Below, piece by piece: positions 33,765-45,538 of a DNA stretch of 64,000 nt. The translations under genes and the position numbers were made by a program. The notes beneath the pieces are model-generated. The model saw only the letters and a program-made list of their open reading frames with translations, ran no database searches and was not told where the DNA came from. Source of the stretch: Bromus sterilis (taxonomy: Eukaryota > Streptophyta > Magnoliopsida > Poales > Poaceae); the NCBI GenBank assembly GCA_950022295.1, contig OX465596.1:210831501-210895500 (forward strand), written 5' to 3'. The number at the start of each line of letters is the position of its first letter. Within the stretch, counting starts at the first letter, position 1.

Positions 33765-34886
33765 TCAGGAAAGTAAGGCAGGAGGAAGTTGTCCTTATCC
33801 TTGTTCGCCAGAATGACTCCGTCGAGGTAATCACTAGCGAGTCGTCGGTCCCCGGGGCTGGTCAAGAGCTTGGCACGCATGTAGAAGGGGTCGACTATAA
33901 CGATGTCCGGGGTCTTGTCTCTAATGATCCGCATATCCATATTGAGCGCAAATAGCCGAACGAATGTGTAGTGCAGCGGAAAAAGGTGAAATATAGCGAA
34001 GATGTCATCAAACGAAGGAAGATCACACGTCCGATGTCGCAAGCAAAAAAGCCCTTTCCCTCTGGCACCTTGGTGGTGAAAACTGGGTATGCCACATCAT
34101 TCTCTCTGAGACGCCGCGTCTCTATATTCAGAACAATGTCATGCAGACTATTCATAGCACCGGTTGCAGCATCGAGCATTGCAGCAGATAGCATTGGCCT
34201 ACCCGCCACATCCACCCTCGACATGATTCCGTCGGGTCTTGGTGGCCCGTCTTGAGCACGGATCGTCGGTGCCGGCTGGCTCGCAGTAGTGGGACCCTTC
34301 CTCCTTCTTGTCCGTCCCTTCTTCTTCGGCTTCTCATATAATGGGACCTTTACCTGCTCGGAGACCGCCTTCCTGAGTGTGTTGGGGCTGATAACATTTT
34401 GCACCTCGGCCGTCTCAGCCTCAGTGAAGGCGGAAGCTGTAGGTGTCTCCTGAGAACTGAACAGTCGATGCTTATTGTTGGAATTCATCTCCGCGCTACA
34501 AGATGGGTGGGAGGAGTCTTTTGCACCAAGGTTTGGCTCTTCAGAAGCAGGCGGGAAAAGGTCGTCCATGTCGCACCCACCGTGTTCCTCGTAGAAGTCA
34601 TCAACACGGGCAAGTAGTGTGTTGGTGATGGTGTTGCTCCGATCTTGTTCCACATCGATGTCCGTGGGGTGGTGGCCCGGATCAGCCGACGGCGTTGCAG
34701 CGGTCTTGGCATGGCTTGGCGCCGGCACGACTGGCGGTGGGGTGGAGTAGTTTCCCACCCCAAACGATTCTGGCACTTCGGCCAAAGCATGCTCCAGTTC
34801 AAGCAGCCGTGGAGTTCCATCACATCTTCGTCATTGGCTCCAGGGGGTCGATAGGGAGGTAACAATTCGCCGTAGCCATCCAGCAC
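33765..34886 (-). pseudogene. CACTA TNPA-like gene, linker and N-terminal half of the Ulp1-type region
   Basis: Frames 33895-34785, 33761-34042 and 34485-34886 overlap in different phases and form one damaged coding stretch. Visible parts are a Pro-rich beginning (VLDGYGELLPPYRPPG), an acidic linker (EEHGGCDMDDLFPPASEE) and a strongly basic nuclear-localisation-like run (KPKKKGRTRRRKG). A folded part follows (ENDVAYPVFTTKVPEGKGFF, DIVIVDPFYMRAK). The last motif leads into the protease domain downstream. At least two frameshifts are needed to connect the parts (near 34790 and near 33990). Confidence 0.65.
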
Positions 34887-35375
34887 CCGAATCAGTTAAA
34901 CCTTATACACGTTGGCTGGCATCGGATTACCATGGAACACGCGGATCACGGTTGAACGATTCTGCCCACGGCAACATCGACCTACTCCTCGTCCACGAAG
35001 TGCAGGAGAGTGCATGGAACGTTGACGGTGCCCTACGAAAACATGTAGGGCGTCAAGGATGCCCAGTCTAAGGCGTGATGGCGTCGAGCTTGGCTAATGT
35101 CGATGGACCGCCAACAGCGGGCGGGAATGTGACGGATGGGGCACTTGCTCCTGAGGTGCCGGCCATTGGTGTTTTACGCTCCAATACTTGCGCCGCCGCC
35201 AGGGTCACAAACGCATCCGCCGTCGGGGACACCGTCGCGGCCGCAGCCGGGGGCACCGTCCTGGCCGCCGCCGGTGTAAAAAATGCATCCACCGCCGAGG
35301 AAACCAACGGGGCCGCCACCGCTGCCGTCGCATTGTGAGAGTTGCTGCCCATGAAGCTGGGAATCGGGGGCAACC
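34887..35375 (-). pseudogene. CACTA TNPA-like gene, segment after the nested insertion
   Basis: The - strand frame coming out of the nested LTR element continues as SFMGSNSHNATAAV and an Ala/Pro/Val-rich low-complexity run to a stop at 35068-35070. The same gene seems to continue past that stop to 34887 in broken frames (VDVAVGRIVQP is visible). The bases CAACC at 35371-35375 are the target duplication of the nested element, and the reading frame is continuous with that ending at 43356. Confidence 0.6.
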
Positions 35376-38300
35376 GGTATGGCCCGATATGCGGTACTAT
35401 TCCAGATCTAGGTGTTTCCACCCAGATCCGGGGACGAAGCACATATCCGTCCCAGCGCGACATATGACAAAGCCATATGCCCCGGATTTCCAACATGATA
35501 TCACAACATTAAAGATACAAGGATACATCATCTCATACAATCGGCATACAACTGCCTCAAATATAATACAACAACGGAAGATACATGTCTAAGTACAGAC
35601 TATTATCAAATGCCTAGAGGCAAAGAGAAAAACATCGATCCCATAACCACACGGGTCCAGGCCCTCCGTCGGGATCCGCCTAACTAGTCGTCGTCGAGTC
35701 TCCACGTGAAACGTCGATCACCATACCTGTTGTCGATCAAGAACCCTGAAAATAGTTTGGGGGTAGTATCATGAGTACAGAGGTACTCAGCATCCAACAG
35801 TAGTGGTCATCTGACCCAGCAAGGACTTCATCATTCGTCATTCTAGGACAACTAGTAGTTTACGGTGAGGAAGGTGTAAGTGGTGAGGTTGCTGCCGCGC
35901 TAGCATTTATGAAGTGGCTAACGATCTAGAGAATAAGGTAAGAAGCCAAGCATTCGATGAGGAATCGCCTCCAACAAGTCTTGCTATCCACCTACTACGC
36001 AAACATAACACCTATCCTATCCTTGTCATCCTCTTCGCATCCCGACGAAGAAGAAGCAGTCAAGGCACACACACACGTTGATCAAGTTATATTAAGATTA
36101 TCTCAGTTGTTGTTGTCTATGAACAAGGAGTAGGTCTCAAGTCGTCCACAACCGTGGACACGGCTTCTAGAAAAGATTTAACCCTGCAGGGGTGTACCAA
36201 CTGCCCATTATGAGGCTCCGCACGCACGCCCATCTCTCTCAGTTGCTACCCATCATAGGAAACCATTTTATGATTTAGTTCCAAGAGATCCGAAACGACA
36301 GGTCCCTCTAACTAACAACGAACAAATCCGGGTGGCCCCCGGTGAGTCGACATCCATCTCAGGAGCCGGCCGCGCTCTCGATCTGGTCTCAACTGTCTGT
36401 CGCAGGTTTGGATAGCCGGTTAATCACACATGGGACACCGGGTCCTTAGCCGGACAAGGTGGGCTAGCAAGGGAACTAAGTCCTCACTGGTCCAGGTTGG
36501 TTGGAAAACTACTGGCGGCCGACCAGCACACACACGGTTTCAAATGGTAAATCATCTTGGGCCACCACTAGAAATGTTTGAAGCTAGGTAGGTAAGAAAA
36601 GGGGACCCCATAAAATCCCACACGCGGTTAGGCACGCTCAGTCTTAAAACCAATACCTGGAACTCGGGTCCTAGGTGACTCGAATGGAACAAAGCGTCGA
36701 GGCGGGATAGCCTAGACCTTCCATCCTTCTTCAAATATAGTCAACATTATAATAATCAAATCATCAACAACAATATAATAATGTGATATCCCAAACCAAG
36801 GAGTAACAGGGTAACATCGTAGCATCCTAAGCATGCATACTAAGCAGGGGCTGAGCAACGAGCAATAGTAACATAGCAGTACAAGGTTTGTTGGGAAGGG
36901 ACATGGCTGTATCGGTTTGAAAGAGGTTGTAAACATGTGGTAGGATCAAACATCGAACCTAACCTAGACTAGCATGCAAACCGCTGGTTGAAATAGAATG
37001 GATCATAAGTAATGTATAGTCCTTGCCTGTCGATAAGTCGGGTACCGAAGGTGTAGTTGATGGCAAGCTCGCATCGTCTCGGAAGGTACCCGCGGAAGCA
37101 CACAAGACGGTAAAAACTGGAAAGCAATCAACAAGCAAGCATCTATTACTACGAAGCAAACACGAGCAAGCATCAACAAGAAGGCAACACGAGACATCGC
37201 ACCTACCGTCGAGAGCGGTTACTAACAGGTTAAGTGGAGTACTCGTCACACACGACGATACTGCACATTTAGAATTATTCAAGTTGTTTAGCTACAGGTG
37301 ATCAACAAAGGTTGTTAACATGGCAAAGCACACAAACATGGCAAGAGGTGAAGCATAAATAAACTTTCTAGGCTAGTCAATTTAACTGGGGGGTAAAATC
37401 TATACATGGCAACTATTACGGACCCCTTAATATTTATTGCATTTGGTACTGTTGCGCCCCTAAACAATATTTTATTATTTTTATTAGCAAGCAAGAGCAG
37501 CAAAAACACAATCTACATGCAATTCTAGTCAAGTTACATATAAGAAACATTTTGAACAGAGCAACGGTTAAAAAGTTATGACAGTTACAGTTTACAGTGG
37601 CAGACAGTGTAATTAGCAGTTAGACAACATGTAAACAAAGTCAAAGATGGCAACAAACAACATTTTAATAATCTACGCGCAAAACAATAAAAACAATACA
37701 ATCTGCCAAAATTAACAAATAAAACCTAGAAAAAAAACTATACGGGCCGAAACTAGTGCTATTGGGCCCAACAGAAAAAAAAACAGAACTAATAAAAAAA
37801 AGGGGGCTCACCTCATGGGCCGAGGCCCAAGAGGCCTGGGCTGGATCTGGCCGTGAGGGAGTAGGCGAGATGGGCCACGGCTTGCTGGTGGGCCCCTAGA
37901 GGCGTGTTGGCCCACGCGGCGGTTGGTGAGGGCGTCGGGTCGGGCTCCTCCCGAACCCGATCGGGGGCGGCCGCGGCGGCTCTCCGGCCACCGGCGGCAA
38001 GGCAGGAGGCACGCAGCGGGGTCCCAGGGCCGAGAGAAGGCAGATCAGCGGCGACGGCTTCCGGATCCGGGCGAGGGGCGGCGCGGTGGTCCTCTGGGTG
38101 GTGGCTTCCGAGCTCGGGGAGGAGGCCATGGAGCGGCGACAACGATGGGGTCGTCGGCGACCTGCGAGCGGGCAGAGGAAGGGGGGTGAGAGGGAGAGGG
38201 CACGGGAGGAGGAAGGAGAGGGGCGTTGACCTGCGCGGGGCGGCGGCTTGGCTCGCCGGTGGCGCAGCGGCCACGACATGGAGGAGGCGGCTCGGGCGTC

Positions 38301-39062
38301 CAGGGAGGGCTGCTCCATGGGGCTTCGGGCGTGGGACGTTTTTGGTGACGTGGCGCCCTCGTGATCGTCCGATCCAGATCCAGTGGCTCAAAACGAGGGG
38401 CTCTGATCCGATCTGAACGTGGGGATGATTAGGGTGGCGTCTAGGGAGTGGCCTGGTGCCGAAATTGAGGAGGTAGGGGGCTAGGGTTCCAGATTTGGTA
38501 GGCAGGCTAGTCCATTTATAGTAGGTGCTTAGGGAGAGCTAAATGGGGTAAAAAATGGGCTAGATTTAGAGGATAAGAGGGAAATATTGTTGGCCGGTTG
38601 GCTGCCCGCGTGAAATTTTGTAACTATACCCCTGGATTTACACCGGCTACTATGCCTGGCACATCCGATCGATCACCCGCTAAACGAAGCCGGAATCGCA
38701 TAAAATTCGAAACACCGCCTCACTACACTAAACTGACATCGTCTACACCATTTCGCATAGAACCGAGAATGTCGAAACCCGCCCGATAAAATAACCCATT
38801 TAATTATAAATGGGGGTTTTCGCACTGATGGTGAAGGCTGGTCTTGTGCCGATAGTCGCGACGGTGATCGGGTGAAACCCGGTGTCGCAAAGGTCGAGTG
38901 TCAGGGTGGCAAGGGTCGGTCTCCGTCCGGTACGAGATAGGAGGGAGAAAAATAATCGCCGATCGATAAATCGGGGATGCAAACACCGCAAACAAATCAG
39001 TCAATCAAACAATTCACACCGAAAACAAATTTTTTAATTTTAGTGAGAACTGGGCTGTTACA
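35376..39062 (-). repeat. 3' LTR of the coding-free element (3687 bp)
   Basis: It runs from GGTATGGCCCGATATGCGG to GGGCTGTTACA and is very similar to 39662-43350 over its whole length. A GC-rich block at 37800-38420 and an ATTTATA (TATAAAT on the - strand) near 38514 match the other copies. No gene: the GC-rich ORFs there have no recognisable domain. Confidence 0.93.
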
Positions 39063-39661
39063 ATACAACACCACCAACAATGGATCTCGTCCCGAGATCC
39101 AGGACGATGCGGGGGAGAGGGGGGGAGAGAAGGGAGTCGACGATCTTCAACACCACCAACAAGGGACTCTGCTCCATGTCGACGTCGAACTTCTGTCGAG
39201 ATAAAAATCCGCAGAGAGACGGCAACGTCGGAAAATGAAACCATCAGTGTCAAGAGGGAGAACGACAGCTAAAACCTAGTCAAAGGGATAGTGATTTTCG
39301 ACGCAAGTCGTGAAAACACTGGGCAAAAGGATGGATGGCAACGGGTGACCAAGATGTAAACTAGAGTTGGAAGAACTAAAGGTACTACAGGATTCACCAA
39401 CCAGAGATCGGAATCGAGACAATACTTCCCAAGCAAAGCATTGTAACGGTTCCGAAACTCGACACTTCGAGATCCTAGAGTTTTGAATGGGATAAGACGA
39501 GAATAAAACACTTACGACACTTGTCCTGACCAGAGCAACGGTAAGGAGTAAAAAGATCCTACTCTTTGATAACTAACTTAGTAACTACAAAATAGTTTTT
39601 GTCTAGACTCGACTTCGGCCAGAGAAGGGATCCTACGGTCGGTAAGGCCCTGATACCAAGT
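39063..39661 (-). other. 599-bp internal domain with primer binding site
   Basis: No open frame of note. The primer site TGGTATCAGGGCC (- strand, 39646-39658) lies three bases from the LTR. Two 15-base matches tie it to the Gypsy element of this window: CTAGACTCGACTTCG at 39603-39617 and 8740-8754 near the primer site, and ATCTCGTCCCGAGAT at 39084-39098 and 3941-3955 near the polypurine end. It therefore looks like the two edges of a Gypsy internal domain with all coding sequence removed. Confidence 0.85.
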
Positions 39662-42600
39662 TGTAAGGCCCGATATGCGGTACTGTTCCAGATCTAGGTG
39701 TTTCCACCCAGATCCGGGGACGAAGCACATATCGGTCCGACCGCGACATATGACAAAGCCATATGCCCCGGATTTCCAACATGATATCACAACATTACAG
39801 ATACAAGGATACAACATCTCGTACAATCAGCATACATCTGCCTCAAATATAATACAACAGCGGAAGATACATGTCTGAGTATAGACTACAATAAAATGCC
39901 TAGAGGCAAAGAGAAAAACATCGATCCCATAACCACACGGGTCTAGGCCCTCCACCGGGATCCGCTTAACTAGTCGTCGTCGAGTCTCCACGTGAAACGT
40001 CGATCACCATACCTGTTGTCGATCAAGAACCCTGAAAAGAGTTTGGGGGTAGTATCATGAGTACAGAGGTACTCAGCATCCAACTGTAGTGGTCATCTGA
40101 CCCAGCAAGGACTTCATCACTCGTCATTCTAGGACAACTAGTAGTTTACGGTGAGGAAGGGGTAAGTGGTGAGGTTGCTGCCGCGCTAGCATTTATGAAG
40201 TGGCTAACGATCTAGATAGTAAGGTAAGAAGCCAAGCATTCGATGAGGAATCCCCTCCAACAAGTCTTGCTATCCACATACTACGCAAACATAACACCTA
40301 TCCTATCCTTGTCCTCCTCTTCGCATCCCGACGACGAAGAAGCAGTCAAGGCACACACACACGTTGATCAAGTTATATTAAGATTATCTCAGTTGTTGTT
40401 GTTTATGAACAAGGAGTAGGTCTCAAGTCGTCCATAACCGTGGACACGGGTTCTCGAAAAGATTTAACCATGCAGTGGTGTACCAACTGCCCATTACGAG
40501 TCTCCGCACACACGCCCATCTCTCTCAGTTGCTACCCATCACAGGCAACCATTTTATGATTTAGTTCCAAGAGATCCGAAACGACAGGTCCCTCTAACTA
40601 ACAACAAACAAATCCGGTTGGCCCCCGGTGAGTCGACATCCATCTCAGGAGCCGGCCGCGCTCTCGATCTGGTCTCAACCATCTGTCGCAGGTTTGGATA
40701 GCCGGTTAATCACACATGGGACACCGGTTCCTCAGCCGGACAAGGTGGGCCAGCAAGGGTACTAAGTCCTCACTGGTCCAGGTTGGTTGGAAAACTACTG
40801 GCGGCCGACCAGCACACACACGGTTTCAAATGGTAAATCAGCTTGGGCCACCACTACAAATGTTTGAAGCTAGGTAGGTAAGAAAAGGTGTCCCCATAAA
40901 ATCCGACACGCGGTTAGGCACGCTCAGTCTTAAAACCAATACCCGGAACTCGGGTCCTAGCTGACTCGAATGGAACAAAGCGTCGAGGCGGGATAGCCTA
41001 GACCTTCCATCTTTCGTCAAATATAGTCAACATTATAATAATCAAATCATCAACAACAATATAATAATGTGATATCCCAAAAAAAGGAGTAACAGGGTAA
41101 CATCGTAGCATCCTAAGCATGCATACTAAGCAGGGGCTGAGCAACGAGCAATAGTAACATAGCAGTACAAGGTTTGCTGGGAAGGGACATGGCTGTATCG
41201 GTTTGAAAGAGCCTGTAAACATGTGGTAGGATCAAACATCGAACCTAACCTAGACTGGAATGCAAACCGCTGGTTGAAATAGAATGGATCATAAGTAATG
41301 TATAGTCCTTGCCTGTCGATAAGTCGGGTTCCGAAGGTGTAGTTGATCGCAAGCTCGCATCGTCTCCGAAGGTACCCACGGAAGCACACAAGACGGTAAA
41401 CACTGGAAAGCAATCAACGAGCAAGCATATATTACTATGAAGCAAACACGAGAAAGCATCAACAAGAAGGAAACACGAGACATCGCACCTACCGTCGAGA
41501 GCGGTTACTAACAGGTTAAGTGGAGTACTCGTCACACACGACGATACTTCACATTTAGAATGATTCAAGTTGTTTAGCTACAGGTGATAACAAAGGTTGT
41601 TAACATGGCAAAGCACACAAACATGGCAAGAGGTGAAGCATAAATAAACTATCTAGGCTAGTCAATTTAAGTGGGGGTAAAACCTATACATGGCAACTAT
41701 TATGGACCCCACGATATTTATTGCATTTGGTTCTGTTGTGCCCCTAAACAACATTTTATTATTTTTATTAGCTAGCAATAGCAGAAAAAACACAATCTAC
41801 ATGCAATTCTAGTCAAGTTACATATAAGAAACATTTTAAACAGAGCAACGGTTAAAAAGTTATGACAGTTACAGTTTACACTCGCAGATAGTGTAATTAG
41901 CAGTTAAACAACATGTAAACAAAGTCAAACATGGCAACAAACAACATTTTAATAATCCACGCGCAAAACAATAAAAACAATACAATCTGCCAAAATTAAC
42001 AAATAAAACCTAGCAAAAAAAACTATACGGGCCGAAATAAGGCTATTGGGCCCAACAGAAAAAAAACAGAACTAATAAAAAAATAAAAAAGGGGGCTCAC
42101 CTCATGGGCCGAGGCCCAAGAGGCCTGGGCTGGATCTGGCCGTGAGGGAGCAGGCGAGATGGGCCACGGCTTGCTGGTGGGCCGCTACAGGCGTGCTGGC
42201 CCACGCGTCGGTTGGTAAGGGCGTCGGGTCGGGCTCCTCCCGATCCCGATCGGGGGCGGCCGCGGCGGCTCTCCGGCCACCGGCGGCGAGGCAGGAGGCA
42301 CGCAGCGGGGTCCCAGGGCCGCGAGAAGGTAGATCAGCGGCGACGGCTTCCGGATCCGGGCGAGGTGCGGCGCGGTGGTCCATTGGGTGGTGGCTTCCGA
42401 GCTCGGGGAGGAGGCCATGGAGCGGCGACAACGATGGGGTCGTCGGCGACCTGCGAGCGGGCAGAGGAAGGGGGTGAGAGGGAGAGGGCGCGGGAGGAGG
42501 AAGGAGAGGGGCGTTGACCTGCGCGGGGCGGCGGCTTGGCTCGCCGGTGGCGCAGCGGCCACGACATGGAGGAGGCGGCTCGGGCGTCCAGGGAGGGCTG

Positions 42601-43350
42601 CTCCATGGGGCTTCGGGCGTGGGACGTTTGGGGTGATGTGGCGCCCTCGGGATCGTCCGATCCAGATCCAGTGGCTCAAAACGAGGGGCTCTGATCCGAT
42701 CTGAACGTGGGGATGATTTGGGTGGCGTCTAGGGAGTGGCCTGGTGCCGAAATTGAGGAGGTAGGGGGCTAGGGTTCCAGATTTGGTAGGCAGGCTGGTC
42801 CATTTATAGTAGGTGCTTAGGGAGAGCTAAATGGGGTACAAAATGGGCTAGATTTCGAGGATAAGAGGGAAATATTGTTGGCCGGTTGGCTGCCCGCGTG
42901 AAATTTTGTAACTATACCCCTGGATTTACACCGGCTACTATGCCTGGCACATCCGATCGATCACCCGCTAAACGAAGCCGGAATTGCATGAAATTCGAAA
43001 CACCGCCTCACTACACTAAACTGACATCGTCTACATCTTTTCGCATAGAACCGAGAATGTCGAAACCTGCCCGATAAAATAACCCATTTAATTATAAATG
43101 GGGGTTTTCGCACTGATGGTGAAGGCTGGTCTTGTGCCGATAGTCGCGACGGTGATCGGGTGAAACCCGGTGTCGCAAAGGTCGAGTGTCAGGGTGGCAA
43201 GGGTCGATCTCCGTCCGGTACGAGATAGGAGGGGAAAAAATAATCGTCGATCGATAAATCGGGTATGCAAAAACCACAAACAAATCAGTCAATCAAACAA
43301 TTCACACCGAAAACAATTTTTTTAATTTTTGTGAAAACTGGGCTGTTACA
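39662..43350 (-). repeat. 5' LTR of the coding-free element (3689 bp)
   Basis: It starts TGTAAGGCCCGATATGCGG and ends GGGCTGTTACA, directly followed by the CAACC duplication. It is similar to 35376-39062 with scattered substitutions and small indels. No gene is seen. Confidence 0.93.
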
Positions 43351-44702
43351 CAACCCCTCTTGGTCGCTCGCAAGCCAGTCTCGCATGAACACAAACAAGG
43401 AAGGCATCATGTTGTTGAGCGCATGTCCAACTTGTTCTTCCACAATGCGTGGAATCTGCTCCATTTTTTCCTGGATTTGTGCCTCCGAGCCGCTAGTGCT
43501 TTTCTCCTTTCGCCTAGTGCTATAGTAGTTCGACCATTTTGTGGAACAACCTTTGCCGGACACACGACCAGCTGACGACGGCTTACTAAGCTTATCATTT
43601 TTCTTGAGTGTGCTGATCGCCCTATTTAAAGAGTTGTCCGAAGGGGCGATAGGCGGGGACCCCGTGCTGCTAGCTTCAGTTTCCTGCACAAGGAACGCGG
43701 GGACCATTCAGAAATTTGGCTTCGCTAATTTTAAAATGCAACCATATGGAGCTAATTTAACAGGGGGGAGGTATTCTTTAATAGAAGACGCTCAAGCTCC
43801 TCCACCTTCGGATCCGTCGTAAGCTCCTCTGTTATCGGGTTCCTCTTGTACCGGGCCCTGACATAGTTATCTGTAGGCTTATCTCCATATTTTTGGAAGA
43901 GGGGTGGTAGGCCTTGCGCGGCACGCTCCGCGTCCTCCTTGTCCCATTTCGGTTCCGCCACTCTGTAACCGCCGGGACCGAGTCTGTGAACCCCTAAGTT
44001 CAATTTCCGCATACTTTTCCCCCACCGACTCGATTCACTGGTTGAGGTGTCCTCGCACTTGAGCTTGAACTCCTCGTAGTCAGTTTCGCTGATCGAAGGA
44101 TTTGACTCCTTGATCTTCTCGTAACTAACACCTTTGCTAATCATTTTCTTCACCGTCCTTCTCCATGTAGCCAGGGATGTGCTCATCTTTGTGAGGGCGG
44201 CACTGTTCACTTTATTCCACTGGAGTCGTGTGTTTGCGAATTGAGCGGGGAACTTCTATCGGTTGTGCAGATTCGTGAAGAGGAGGTTGCGCAAATTCGC
44301 TCGGTCAGGATGCCTTAGGTTCTCGGTGTTGATCGACACGGTGCCCCGGAGAATGCACCCGAGTTGTCCGGCGTACCCACCGACTATTTCTTTGGGCGCC
44401 GTTGGAAGCCCATTTTTGTCCACTTCGGTAAATTCTTCCTTGACGACGCCTAGCTTTCTCGGGCGCCTCTCCTTTTTTTTCCTCTTCGGTTGGCTTCCAT
44501 CTGTGGGTTGGCTGCCATCATCAGTGGCGGGATCGTCCTCCGCGGCACCACAATCATCCCCGCTAGTGGTTGTGTACTCGGGATCGGTAGAGTCATCCCC
44601 GATGCCCTCGTAGAGGGGTTGAGGTTGTGGATCATCGTCTATGCTCATCTCCCAATATTGCTTCTGGTGGTGCGAACCGGAGGCCTCATCGTTGTTGGAC
44701 AT
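43351..44702 (-). pseudogene. CACTA TNPA-like gene, N-terminal part
   Basis: From MSNNDEASGS at 44702 the frame encodes an acidic stretch, a basic run (QPKRKKKERRPRKLG) and then GGYAGQLGCILRGTVSI. After a stop at 44256 it continues as NSAALTKMSTSLATWRRTVKKM, RYKRNPITEEL and a coiled-coil-like EKMEQIPRIVEEQVGHAL segment. The architecture fits the plant transposase class (Ptta/En/Spm) that accompanies TNP2 in CACTA elements and binds the subterminal repeats. The frame runs into the nested LTR element and resumes at 35375. Stops at 44256 and near 43752 show decay. Confidence 0.7.
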
Positions 44703-45453
44703 CTACACCCACTACACAGGATAAGAAAAAATGCTACTAGAGTGATTGGATGATATCAGGGTAGCTAGTATAGCTAGGATAAGAAAAAAGTTCTTGATGT
44801 TTCTATTATGATGTGTGTAGCTTTCATCCTGCCAGTGATCAAATCTGCAAGTGCCTAACACTATATGCTACTGTGGAGATTTTTGAGCTATGTAGTTGGA
44901 CAATTGCATGCAAAGCACCTTCTGGGTCATGAAAATTAACAAAGGTCATGCACGAATTCACGGAAAAATTCAACATGACCTTTGCTAATTTTCTTGAGCT
45001 AGGACCCCATTCTGAACCGAAACGGAAATTAATCGACATTTCGGGAGAATGGGGTCATTATTTGTACCTGCACAAAAAAGGCCTACATATAGGCACAACA
45101 AGCATACATATAGCCACAACTAGGTGCACAAAGGACAAGTGCAAAAAGCATACAATATATAATCAAGCATGGGCATGTACATAACAGATTTGATATGCTA
45201 CTGTCTTGATTTATAAAGATCCAAATGTACATAACAGATTTGATATGCTACTGCATTCTTACAGAGCAATGAGATGAGGCTGGTAGTAACAGAAATCAGG
45301 GGGTTTGGAAAATGACTGAGCCAGAGGCAGTTTTGTTTCTTTACAAGACTGTATTAAACCAACATGTTTTTTTGACCATAGAATAAAAAAGAAAACATGG
45401 GATGGAAGAAGGGCATCGATACAAGATGATTTGATTTGATGGTATAAAGAAAC
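44703..45453. other. CACTA noncoding stretch with foldback
   Basis: No gene. It holds a foldback at 44931-44993 and a segment (about 44974-45075) similar to 51105-51235 upstream of the TNP2 gene. From 45076 to 45250 the DNA is AT-rich with CATACATATA-type repeats. The 45250-45453 part is the downstream intron side of the CBL-like exon. Confidence 0.6.
44931..44993. repeat. Foldback: 20-bp stem, 23-base loop
   Basis: GAAAATTAACAAAGGTCATG at 44931-44950 is the reverse complement of 44974-44993 with one mismatch. The loop is 44951-44973. Confidence 0.85.
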
Positions 45454-45538
45454 CTTGTTGATGAGGCAGTCGTCGGTGAGGGTGCCGCTGATGATCTTGA
45501 AGAGCTCGAACAGGGCCTCCACCTCGCTCACGTTGTGC
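45454..45538 (-). pseudogene. Captured exon resembling calcineurin B-like (CBL) calcium sensor
   Basis: On the - strand an 85-bp GC-rich segment is preceded by a splice acceptor (TTGCTTGCTGCAG) and followed by a donor (AAG/GTTTCT). It encodes HNVSEVEALFELFK and then TDDCLINK, the start of the first EF-hand region of plant CBL proteins, which bind CIPK kinases. In that family this peptide is normally followed by an exon junction after the LINK residues, as here. I find no neighbouring CBL exon: the 200 bases beyond the donor lack the next conserved segment. It sits between two transposon genes, so it looks like a host fragment captured by the CACTA rather than a working gene. Confidence 0.7.

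Larger units (their letters stand above)
35376..43350 (-). mobile_element. Coding-free long-LTR retroelement (LARD/TRIM-like)
   Basis: Two LTRs of 3687 and 3689 bp flank only 599 bp. The target duplication CAACC is perfect (35371-35375 and 43351-43355), and the insertion lies in a CACTA exon. The outer left terminus has mutated from TGTAAGGCC to GGTATGGCC. On the - strand a Met-tRNA-type primer site sits right after the 43350-39662 LTR, which fixes the orientation. There is no gag or pol. It must have used proteins of an autonomous Gypsy relative. The family is the same as the solo LTR at 19446-23245. Confidence 0.92.

Noticed and set aside
35188..35592. 134-residue + strand Arg/His-rich ORF
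   Set aside because: It is the antisense of the Ala-rich TNPA-like segment and crosses the border of the nested LTR element.
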